Position numbers and translations under genes: made by a program. The notes below the pieces were generated by a model that was not told the origin of the DNA, searched no databases, and saw only the letters and a program-made list of their open reading frames with translations. From contig CM053794.1 of NCBI GenBank assembly GCA_028671895.1, positions 22,678,501 to 22,742,500 on the forward strand: a stretch of DNA of 64,000 bases. The letters are read 5' to 3'. Below are positions 11,475 through 21,357 of this stretch, piece after piece (within the stretch, counting starts at the first letter, position 1; every line of letters begins with the position of its first letter). Source of the stretch: Oenanthe sinensis. Taxonomy: Eukaryota; Streptophyta; Magnoliopsida; Apiales; Apiaceae.

Positions 11475-12398
11475 GTCCGATGTGTAATGCAGAACCTGAG
11501 ACAATTCATCATGTTATTGTTTCATGTTCTTTTGCATCAGCTTGCTAGACAAAAACTGAAGTGAATGGTATCAATCAGCAAAATGTTACGTTTACAGACT
11601 GGTTACAGCTTGTTTTTGATATTCCGGAGGTTAAAATACATCAGATTGCTCCTATGGTAGAGGTTGGTCCCTTTGGAAATGAAGGAACGAGGTAGTTTGG
11701 AATCAAAAAAGTATGGAGGTCTCAGAGGCGGTGGAATCAGCTAAAGCGGCCCTTAGTCGATGGATGCAGGCTCAAGACAGGTCATTTGACATTTTTCTAG
11801 GGCTAATGACTCCAGCAGATGGTGATGAGCATTGGACCTTACCAAATGAAAACATGGTTAAGGTAAATACCGACGCTGCAATCTTTGAACCAACTAACAG
11901 ATATAGCTACTCAGTTGTTGCCAGGAACCATAAGGGAGATTTGATGGAAGCAAGATCAAAGGGAGGAAGAGGTTGTATCGCTCTGGAAATTGCATAATCC
12001 ATTGCCATTCGTGAAGCTCTAAGCTGGATAAAAGCAAAAGGATGGTCGGGTGTGGTGGTTGAAACTGACTGTCTAGTAGCGGTACAGGCAATCATCAGAG
12101 GTTCACATACCATGCTATCGTATTTTGGAAGGATTATTGGAGAGTGTAAAGCACTAGCGTTGGAGTTACAAAGTAGAGATGTCTCGATAAAGTTTGTTAA
12201 ACGTTATGCAAACATGGTAGCTCACTATTTAGCGATGTATAACTGTTCTAATGCTAAATGTATTTGGTGGACGAGCAATGCAATGCTCATCCAGAGTTCA
12301 TTACTGTATTGATGAATGAATGAAATCATTTTTCCTTGGCAAAAAAGAAAAATTCACCCCCGAATCTCGGATATGTCAAAAACGGCCCTGATTAAACT

Positions 12399-13309
12399 CG
12401 TAACATTAATTAATTAGGCCATAAATGTAAGAGAATAAAGTTCTTGAGATTATCTCAGGAAAATTACTGTTAGAATTTTTTAGTGTGAGTATTTTTGTAA
12501 TTGTATATAATTATCTGTAATTATAATAACACCCTCGTGTATTTATATGAGAATTTTTTTAAACTCAGGAAAGTTACATGAACATTAATCTCTAAATGTA
12601 ATTAAGAATATATTCATGATAATTCCCACAGTTTTACCGATTATTTTGATGATAATTCTCCCCTAAAATCATGGAGAAATTGTATGCTACAAATCAGGAG
12701 AGAAGCCAGGGCAGAACTCTGCCCTGCAGGCGGCTCGAACCTGTTTCCGGAAACTGTCCACCTGCCTCTAAAACTCTCATACTGATGGTTAGCATATCCT
12801 GGAACCTCTCTAGCACTCATATCATCCGATTACGTCTCCCGAAACCTCAACAAAAAAGGTCTTCTAAAAATTTCTGAGGAGCGTTAATTTTTTTTAAATC
12901 TGGACCGTACACTACTCAATTTAACAATAGAAAAATCAATTGTTATATAACTGGTCCCTATAACGCGATTATGATGGATCAGAGCCCATTAATTATATAC
13001 ATGAAAAATGTATTAAAAACTGTAACTTATAGAATTTATTATATAAATAATTTTTATAAGTTATAAATATTAATATAATGACATTGATTGTAATTTATGA
13101 GGCAGTTATAGTGGAAAAACTTTATAAAATTATCTATATATTATGTATTAATCCAAAAGAAAAAGTACTCAAAAATAAGAAATAGATAAAATTTAATTTC
13201 AATTTCTAAAATATTGATTACTCGGTTCTCGTATATTCGGTTCGGTCCGATTCTCGACCGAATCGACGGAATGCTCGGCGCGAACGATACGGGACACTTT
13301 TTGAGTATG
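12399..13309. other. Gene-free intergenic DNA
   Basis: No gene is seen. About 12890-13000 is loosely related to 2190-2360. A short GC-richer stretch at 12700-12800 contains an inverted pair (GGGCAGA...TCTGCCC, 12709-12723) but no coding signal. Confidence 0.5.
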
Positions 13310-13655
13310 GTGGATAAATTGATGATTTATAGATAGATTGGCTCAATAATAAGGTTCTATTTGAATTTTAACGATAATTTTCTTTCTTTTGTTATAATAT
13401 TATTCAACAACATTTTTTTAGTTTGTTATAATATTATTCAACAACTTTTGTTTATTTGAGCCTGTGTTTATGTTTCAACAGTAATTTCTTACACTTTTAT
13501 TATATGTTATATATTATTATTATTTAATTATATATTTAGGTTTAAATTTAATAATAAAACCCAATTTTATAATAATAGAATAATGGGAATTAAATTAAAG
13601 TATTACATGAATTGTAACCCTAAAACAAACATAACGCAGCTCAATAATGGAAACC
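13310..13655 (+). promoter_or_regulatory. Upstream region of the LRR receptor kinase gene, duplicated at 712-1075
   Basis: AT-rich DNA that ends less than 200 bp before the receptor-kinase start codon and is repeated about 12.6 kb upstream. Because of its position it probably includes promoter sequence, but I could not fix a TATA box or a transcription start. Confidence 0.45.
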
Positions 13656-13717
13656 ACACTTACACTCCCCCACCCATTACATTTTTTGTCATCTCTCTGA
13701 CAATAAACAACACTGCA

Positions 13718-13734
13718 CTCTCTCTCTCTCTCTC
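13718..13734 (+). repeat. CT microsatellite in the probable 5' UTR
   Basis: An uninterrupted CT run about 108 bp before the ATG. Pyrimidine-rich tracts like this are common in plant core promoters and 5' leaders. Confidence 0.7.
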
Positions 13735-13841
13735 CCATCTCTACAGATAAGAGACACAACATCATCTCAACATCAACTCAGTTCAACTCAACTCAACTTA
13801 AACTCCTCTGCTCTTCACTCTAAACACTCACACATACTACA

Positions 13842-16526
13842 ATGTTACTTATACTCATCTCACACATACTTGTTCTGCTACTTTTAACACTCACCATAAC
13901 TTCAGATCTAACCACTGACAGAGCTGCTCTTCTAACTCTCCGGTCAGCCGTCGGCGGCCGGACTCTACTCTGGAACACCACCCAACAAACCCCATGTCAG
14001 TGGACTGGCATTCAATGTGACCAAGACCATGTTGTGGGTCTTCATCTTCCCGGAGTTTCACTTTCCGGTGAACTTCCGGTGGGGGTTTTCGGAAACTTAA
14101 CCAAGCTCAAAACTATTAGTCTTCGGTACAATGCACTTATCGGAGAGCTTCCGAGTGATCTCAAGGAATGTAGTGTGCTTAGGAATGTTTATTTGCAGGG
14201 GAATAAATTTTCCGGTGAGTTGCCGGAGTTTTTGTATGGGCTTAGTAATGTTGTGAGGTTGAATTTGGGTGAGAATAATTTTTCCGGGGAGATTTCGGAT
14301 GGGTTTGATAGAATGACCCGGTTGAGAACTTTGTATCTCGAGAAGAATATGTTTTCCGGGTCAATTCCGGATCTTGTGAAATTGAGGCCTAATTTGGAAC
14401 AGTTTAATGTTTCGTTTAATTTGCTTAATGGGTCGATTCCGAAGAGTTTAAGGGAAATGCCTGTGAGTTCTTTTGTTGGGAATAGTTTGTGTGGGAGTCC
14501 GTTGAAAGATTCTTGTTTAGGTAGTAAGAATGGTAGTAATGTAGGTATTTCGGATGGGGCTCTTGCGGGTATTGTGATTGGAAATGAGAAGAGGGATGAT
14601 AACGGGGGTCTATCGGGTGGTGCTATAGCGGGTATTGTGATTGGTTGTGTGTTTGGAGTTTTGTTGATTGTGTTGGTTTTGTTTGTTTTTTGTCGGAAGA
14701 AAAAGAGTAACAAGACTAGTTATGGTGATGTTGTGAGAGTTAAGGAGAGTGGGGAGGCGGTGGATGTGAAAATAGGTGAGAATGATGGTGGGAAAGGGGT
14801 TGGGGCTTCGGTTGCTGCAGTGAGTATGGGTACGGGGGAAATGGAGAGTGGGAATGGGGGTAAGAAGTTGGTGTTTATTGAGAATAGTATGGGGAAGGAT
14901 AAGGTGTTTGGTTTGGATGATTTGTTGAGAGCTTCTGCCGAGGTGTTGGGGAAAGGGACATTTGGGACAGCGTATAAGGCTGTTTTGGAGGGCGGGGCTG
15001 TAGTGACTGTGAAGAGGTTAAAGGATGTGATTATTTCTGAGCGAGAGTTTAAGGAGAAGATTGAAGCAGTTGGAGCTATGGATCATGAGAACTTAGTTAC
15101 TCTCAAGGCTTATTATTATAGTGTGGATGAGAAGCTTCTAGTGTACGATTATATGCCAATGGGGAGTCTATCTGCACTTCTTCACGGTGAGGATCTCTTT
15201 ATTTCGTTACCACAAATTCTTTTGCTAAACTTTGTTTATTGTTAGTTAAAGTTCGTTGCCTTTTTGAATTTTTGATTTGCACTTGATTGCTACGCAAATA
15301 TATGATATTTACATATTTCATAATCATAAGAGAACATAATTTAGGGGAATTGAAAGCCGGATTTGTTGATGGCATATTTGTGATATGTTTTAATGGTGAA
15401 GTCAGATTAAGAAATAATAACACCGAAGTATCGTCATTGCCTTGCTTTCAATTTTCAAATGAAGGCCTATACTTCTGCATAATTTTCATGGCTTATATGA
15501 TGAGGTGTTGCAACTCTGAAAAAAGACTATCATATCTTTCATTGTTTTCCATGAAAATATTGTGCTTTTTTCTATTCTCTCAGCCTAGTTAACAGCTTTC
15601 CATTCTTGTCGTCAGTTAGTAGTTAGCTAAATATCCTTTTTATTTTCTTCCCCCAAGTAATTTTGTACTTGTCAAATTTGCTATTTGTTAGGGCAGAATA
15701 TGATGGTTCCGTTATGGAATATATGTTTGTTACTTTGTAGATTTACTTACCATCCAAATTTTTTATTAGTATAACTAGTAGTAGGGTATTGCTCTGGTAT
15801 GAAGATTTCGGTATTATAACTTTTTAAGCCATGTAAATTCCCAATGTCCTTGAATATTACATCTACTTAAACTCTAGTGTTGATTTTTTCTTCATGCAAA
15901 ATCATCCAGGAAACAAAGGAGCTGGTAGGACTCCTTTGGATTGGGCATTCAGGTGTAACATTGCTCTCGGGGCTGCCCGAGGCATTGAATACCTACATTC
16001 TCAAGGGTCCAGTATCTCCCATGGTAACATTAAATCATCAAACATCCTCATTACCCAGTCCAACGATGCCCGTATCTCAGATTTTGGACTAGCCAACCTT
16101 GTCGGAGCCTCAGCCATTCCCACCCGTATTGCTGGTTATCGTGCCCCTGAGGTAACAGATTCTCACAAAGTCTCTCAGAAGGCTGATGTTTATAGCTTTG
16201 GTGTACTTCTTTTGGAGCTTCTTACTGGAAAAGCTCCCACGCACGCCCTCTTAAACGAAGAAGGTGTAGATCTTCCTAGATGGGTACAGTCAACAGTTAA
16301 AGAGGAATGGACAGCAGAAATCTTTGATACTGAGCTCCTCAAACCCCAAAATACTGAGCTGCTCAGAACCCAGGATACTGAGGAAAAGATGGTTCAGCTA
16401 CTGCAGCTAGCAATGGATTGTGCAGCCCAGTCTCCTGATCAGCGGCCTTCCATGTCAGAAGTTACCAAGCAGATTGAGGCGCTATCTCGACCACAGGTTC
16501 TCGAGGTTCAAAATCTGGAGTCTTAA
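13842..16526 (+). CDS. LRR receptor-like protein (pseudo)kinase, RLK902/RKL1 type
   Basis: Two exons: 13842-15186 and 15910-16526, with a GT-AG intron at 15187-15909, giving 653 residues. In order: signal peptide (about 1-21), LRR N-terminal cap with PCQWTGIQC (51-59), five or so leucine-rich repeats (about 65-205), one membrane segment (about 262-284), basic stop-transfer RKKK, then a kinase domain from about 356. The glycine loop GKGTFGTAY and VKRL Lys391 are present and DFG is kept (about 506-508), but the catalytic HRD is HGN (486-488). This is the pattern of LRR-III receptor kinases annotated as probably inactive, which signal from the plasma membrane through partner proteins. Oddities: GALAGIVIG (239-247) is echoed by GAIAGIVIG (260-268), and TELL is repeated near the C-terminus. 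The intron site, just after ALLHG, fits the family. The downstream neighbour is the convergent IREH1-type gene. Confidence 0.95.
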
Positions 16527-17142
16527 TCTTTTCGACTTTTCTAGGAATTAATTAAAAGGGTTTGTTCTATGTGAAGGCATGTGATCATTTCATTAAAAGT
16601 AAGTCCATCAGTCCGGTTTGCCTCAAATTTTTTTTTTCCTACCTTTTTCTTGAATTATTATTTAGGTTTTGTTTATTTTAGTGACCATCGTCTTCGCTGT
16701 AAGGGTGAGAATATTCTCCATTATCCCAATAAACAACCTGAACTTGATTCGATTATCAACGCAATTGCAATGGATGGAAACGAAAATTTGACAGACATAG
16801 CTTTAATTAATCGAATTGCAATCGAAAATAACTCTTTTGTCAATAATGAGATGTTTGCACAAACAAACATGATCCAAACCTCAAAATTACCTTATTTTTT
16901 ATTTCACGTTTAAGAGCCAAACAACAGTCCTTTCCACATTTTATTTGCAAGTTGATGTTACCCGCTAGCGGCTAACATCACTTCTAAGTTCTATCCAATT
17001 TATTTGTTTAAGAAATAGTTGTGAATTTAAACACGAACAAATTTTATTTAATATTTTTTAGTTAACAAATATATAGGTGAATTAATTTTTCATTAATTAC
17101 ATATGTTGTTATCCAGGGATTTTTACTTTTATGAAATTTGTG
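16527..17142. other. 3' flank of the receptor kinase gene
   Basis: Probable 3' UTR and intergenic DNA. Short open frames here have no recognisable content. No poly(A) site could be fixed. Confidence 0.5.
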
Positions 17143-17275
17143 GTGATAATAGGAACTTCACTTTCCCTAAAATAAAATGCAATCGTGGTGATAATAGGAA
17201 CCTTTACTTTGCTTAAAATAAAATCTAAAGCTGGATTTAATTATGTAAAACATCATAAGCTCATACAAGCAATTC
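17143..17275 (+). repeat. Partial copies of an 85-bp repeat also found at 34.9-35.2 kb
   Basis: Two partial units share 'gtggtgataataggaac' and 'aaaataaaatgcaa'; the second continues 'gctggatttaattatgtaaa' and 'catcataagctcatacaagc'. The same unit is tandemly repeated at 34923-35246. Confidence 0.75.
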
Positions 17276-17292
17276 ATGTATAGAGAAAGGAA

Positions 17293-17516
17293 CCTAAGAT
17301 GTATCTTGTAATTCCCTACGATTTTAGTATAAAATAGTAGTATGTTAATAAAATTTTAAATGAATCATGATTTTACAAAAATACATCTTAGGTAAGTTAG
17401 TTGAGATACAATGAATTTTATATGTAAACATGAAAAATGATATTTTTGTAAGATCATAATTCATTTAAAATTTTATTAACATAATACTATGTAAAATCTT
17501 AAGAAATTACCTAAGA
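17293..17516. mobile_element. Long inverted-repeat (foldback) element
   Basis: The left arm (about 17295-17385) and right arm (about 17445-17516) are imperfect reverse complements, both containing ATGTTAATAAAATTTTAAAT near their centres, around a spacer of about 60 bp. The outer ends are 'cctaagat' and 'acctaagat' in opposite orientation. It is non-coding. Such hairpins are typical of MITEs or foldback elements; the superfamily is unknown. Confidence 0.7.
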
Positions 17517-17520
17517 TATA

Positions 17521-17690
17521 AAACTGATGCCATATCAAAGTCCATGACTAACAAAACAAATAAAACATATACATAGATAAAACACAGGTGCCAAGCTAAT
17601 ACGCAAAACTGATGACATATCAAAGGCAACAATTAACAAAATAAATATAAAGAGAATCTTATGCATAGATTATCAACAAATCTCTTACCT
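17521..17690. repeat. Block homologous to 34757-34840
   Basis: Shares 'gccaagctaata', 'aaaactgatg.catatcaa' and 'aaacatatac' with 34757-34840. Within it a shorter unit (aaaactgatg.catatcaaag) occurs twice, at 17521 and near 17606. On the minus strand both blocks directly follow a possible exon end (GTAAGAG at 17690; GTACTAG at 34880), so they may be copies of one intron of an unidentified gene. Confidence 0.5.
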
Positions 17691-17878
17691 GCAAATGGTG
17701 TATGAAAGGACGATGAGTCACAGGCATTCCAAATGTTGTGAACCATGCTAGAATGTCAAGAATTGTTATAGGATAAAAGTGTAAATCCTTTCTTAAAACT
17801 TAAAAACAGGACACAATAATTAAATTGGCTCAAAGGAACTCGCATTTTCTCAACATTGTATGTATTTCCATTTGACAG

Positions 17879-18047
17879 TGCTATTGGAGCAATGATAATA
17901 TCTATCGGATTTTACACGGTGATGTGGGGGAAAGCAAAAGAAGAGATGGATGGAGGACGCCTTGATGTTGAGAGTTTAGGATCCTCATCGTCTCAAAAAA
18001 CTCCTCTACTAGAACAAACTAGTCAGAACCAAACATTTGTTAGTTAA
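17879..18047 (+). pseudogene. Isolated last exon of a WAT1/MtN21-like transporter
   Basis: After a good acceptor (tttgacag at 17871-17878) the frame reads GAIGAMIISIGFYTVMWGKAKEE followed by a polar tail ending in PLLEQTSQNQTFVS and a stop. This matches the last membrane helix and cytoplasmic tail of the EamA-type WAT1-related (nodulin MtN21) family of vacuolar or plasma membrane transporters. No other exon of a roughly 380-residue, 10-helix protein is visible upstream, so this is a gene fragment. It has no stop or frameshift, so it may be a recent copy. Confidence 0.75.
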
Positions 18048-18636
18048 TTGTTTTCAGGCATATTTTCTGCCATTAGACAATGCCCTATCAGCACGGACAA
18101 ACAATGAACTTTGTAGATATACTCAGAATGATCACAATCAACATAAAGGTTGAGTCTCCTGGTGCAATGTAAAGGAGAGAGTACTTAATATAATGTTGTA
18201 AATTTCTCTGGTTGCGTGATAAGAGAAAAATGCGCAATATAACGTATGTTTCATCTCTGCAACCAAAAGATGATTATTTGGTACGTCATCTACACTGAAT
18301 ATTTTCCTAAAGAAAAGTAACCACAATTTCAAGCATGACCCTAGGACATTGGAAGCATTCAATTGAAGAATCGTAATTGAAAGTTGTACAAGCAGATAAT
18401 GAAACGTTACAATATCTCATCCTAAAAATAATTTAACCGTGAGACGTACGTAATAGCTCAAATAGAACCTCGATCATCCTGTCTTGCAAATGTTTCTTGC
18501 GTACATATGAAATTAATCGTGTAAATAACTATATATTGACAATCGCTTCTAAAGTCTGATTGTTACCGGCAAGTATAGCACAAGAGACCTCTTCAAAATA
18601 ATGTCACTTTATGCAACTTTATCGTACAATCTGCTT
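18048..18636. other. Gene-free spacer between WAT1 and DEG9 fragments
   Basis: I see no coding content on either strand. Confidence 0.5.
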
Positions 18637-19414
18637 TTATGCCTTGAGATCATCAGACATTGCTGAAGGTATGCAATGAGTGGTAAGAATATCTAGAGTT
18701 GCAGCCTTCGATTTTTCGGTCTGTAAGACCACAATCACAGGAAATTCCATGAGATTATAAGTATGATGGAGATACAAAGCAGATAGCATAAACTCCCAGC
18801 GAGTAAACATTATAGTATATACAAATCATGATTCGACTGTAGTTGACATATGGGAAAAGAACATACGCTGTGGGAGACAGAGTCAACCTGTTCATATTCA
18901 AGATGAAATTTCAGGAATTCCTCATCGAACTCCTTCAAATTCTTAACAAGCTTGCCATTAAAAGCATGAACCTTCAAAAGTAAAGTTTACAACAGAAAAG
19001 GAGTTAGCAGCTAGAAAGATGGTAGCATACTAGCATCCAGTGTCACCCTGACTCTTCATTAACCCGTGTCGAATGCCCAGACAGATACACTCAACGTTTC
19101 ATTTGGACCAAAAACATGCAAAATTTTCAATTTTGTTTCCGAGCTGACACGTTCTCCTATACATCACATCCAAGCAAATATAGAGTATCAGCCACAAGTA
19201 CCTATATATTTGACAAAGAAAAAGAGTAGTGAGGTTCCAATCAATGTTCTTGACATTGATTTCTGCATATGTAAGACGCATGCGGAGTCAGGACATGGCG
19301 CAAGAGGTAAATTAAGGTTGGTGGATAAGATTCAGAAACAGAGATTCACCTGAGAAAGAACTACTACTTGCTCATCAACTGATTGTGCCATTTCGTACAG
19401 ATGCTTGTCCAATG

Positions 19415-20396
19415 TGATAGGTCCATAAATTAATACATCTTTAATACCTATTTTATGTTTATTTTCATAATTTTTTTAGTTAATTAATTATTTTTATTTT
19501 GTTTTGTAGGAAATTAATTAAAATCAGAATTGTAGCAGAAAAAGGAGAATACAAGGAAGGAGGTGGAGATTACTTGAAGACAAAGCAATTAGAGAAAAAA
19601 TCGAATGCTTGTTGGAGAAGAAAAAGAAATAGAAGGAAATATTTAGAATTCAATTTATAATCGATATAGAAAACCTACATTATTTCCCCTATATATATGG
19701 GTCTCCTCTCTTGTATTTCAAGACCTAGACCTTGTACCTTAACTTTAACTTTGGTTTTCAATAATTAGGAGTAGGAGTAGAGTACTTTTATTTTCTTGAT
19801 CTTTCAATACAAACAAGTTTTTATCTTTCAAACACTTTTTATGTTATTCTTATTTACATGTCTTATATTAGTTGTTTTGTTTTGTTCTTCAATCATGTCT
19901 AGCTAATTCTCTAGCCATAGGATGAAGGTGAAGTTAGTTGATTATTTTTAGTATTTGTTTGTTCCTATTATTTGATTCTCATAATTTTTCTTGGTGCTTA
20001 ATTGTTTGATTAACAAAGTGATTTTGATATATTATTGTTACCGAATTTATTTTTCATAGCCTATGCTTGCTCCATGAAGTTTTGATGGGTTATTGTTAGA
20101 TAATAAGTTTCATAGTATATGCTTGTCTCGTTAATTGATATTTATTTGTTGAAGAAAGAGAATTGATTTTTAGGGCAAGTTGGATATTAATTGTGATTAA
20201 TTGATGGATTCGGATTCCTAGGTTTTTCATATTTATTTGATCTTATTTGCTTATTAGGTTAATTAAATCTCTATCATAACTATTTGTCTAGTCTGCCTGA
20301 TTTATTTGTTAGGGTTTAGAAGTTTCATAGTCTCTGAGGATCGATCTGTGATTGCTACAATTAAACACTGTGCGCTTGCAGTATTTCAACACATCA
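19415..20396 (+). repeat. 5' LTR of the Athila-like element
   Basis: A 982-bp repeat starting tgataggtcc and ending acacatca, nearly identical to 24964-25945. It contains a TATA-like run 'cccctatatatatggg' at 19687-19702, a plausible LTR promoter. Confidence 0.95.
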
Positions 20397-20401
20397 AGTT
20401 T

Positions 20402-20420
20402 TAGGCGCCGCTGCCGGGGA
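20402..20420 (+). other. Primer-binding site, Athila type
   Basis: AGGCGCCGCTGCCGGGGA lies just after the 5' LTR. It resembles the TGGCGCCGTTGCCGGGGA site found in Athila elements (tRNA-Asp type) with two or so changes. Confidence 0.8.
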
Positions 20421-21357
20421 CTATTGGTAATTTTTACTCCTTAATATTTAATTTTTCGGATTAGTTTCTTGTTTTTCTTTGTATTTTTTTTAGGGATTTG
20501 TGAAGCGGAGAAAAGTTTGGACAAGAAGATCGTTAGAAGGCATCGTTATCTCCTTAGAAATTTTTGGAAAGCACTTTTCGGTATTCCGTATAACCTCTCT
20601 AAATTTTGTTTTTTCTCAAATATAACAAAAATCCAAAAAAAAATTAAATATTAAAAAAAAAATCAAAAAAAATATTATTAGTTAGTTATTTGTCTTGTTA
20701 AAAACCAATTTGTTGCATCATTCATATCTCACATAGGAGCACATCATCTAGATTTTCTTTATTGTATTTTATTTCTTTCCATCTTATAATTGTGGTGATT
20801 GCTGGAGGAAAGAGGTACGTACAATTTAGATTAATTCACGTAGTGTAGTGCATCCATAGTTGTTTATTTTCTCGTTATTTGTGTGTTGCATTCATTTAAT
20901 CAATCTTAAGGGTGCCACCCGATTACAAGATAAGGTAAGAGATTTCATCACCCTTTCCTTGGCCCACAAATCACTAATACGTTCATCTTGCATTCCCCTT
21001 ACCTTAATAAAATCAAGTAGACTTTGGCCCCTAGGATTTCGCGCTCACTTAGGAAGAGAACCTAAGAAGAAACAAATCTTTACGTATTCTTACTTTTGGT
21101 GTCTAGGAAAGCGAGAGCTTACCTGGCCAATTTGGATTGGTGTCTAGAAATGTGGTTAGCCTCCTGGCAATGCTTCCATCTACCTGGCCAATCGGTTTGA
21201 ATATTTTTAGATTTGTGACTCTTAGTATTATCTTAAAGTTAGGAGCATGTCTAGAATTTCTCTAGGTTAACATAGACATAGGATTTTTCTTTTATTTTTT
21301 TTAGGTGTTTAGTTCTATCTCTTATCTGCTACGTGCTTACTTGCTTACTTGTAAGTC

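Larger units (their letters stand above)
4843..12350 (+). pseudogene. LINE (L1-type) 3' fragment: zf-RVT plus RNase H-like tail, interrupted
   Basis: A 5'-truncated LINE ORF2 tail begins near 4843. The left part (about 4844-5415) reads as the region following the reverse transcriptase: FIWRSILAAQELL, then GDGASINVLADPWLP, then the zf-RVT region. The frame shifts near 5219 (the YSV region continues in another frame with SAYKLL). The right part (11475-12310) resumes with a Cys/His motif (CPMC...IHHVIVSC) and an RVT_3-type RNase H-like domain (VKVNTDAA, then VVETDCLVAVQAI). A stop TAA at 11995-11997 and further frame changes make it dead. The two halves join cleanly across the Copia element once one 5-bp duplication is removed. 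It ends in A-rich sequence near 12340. Confidence 0.85.
4116..12390. mobile_element. hAT-type element, split by a LINE and a Copia insertion
   Basis: The left end starts CAGGCCCGGCCCTAAT at 4116 and the right end finishes AACGGCCCTG at 12390. The flanks are attaagct (4108-4115) and attaaact (12391-12398), 7 of 8 identical, as expected of an ageing hAT target duplication. Only about 0.7 kb at the left (4116-4842) and under 0.1 kb at the right belong to the hAT element; the rest is later insertions. No transposase is visible, so it was a non-autonomous element. It lies directly beside the hAT element ending at 4102, within that element's target duplication. Confidence 0.6.

Noticed and set aside
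17690..17770. Possible minus-strand exon ending CATTTGCAG|GTAAGAG
   Set aside because: A good donor, but the short peptide matches nothing I recognise and no partner exons were found; mentioned only with the shared block.
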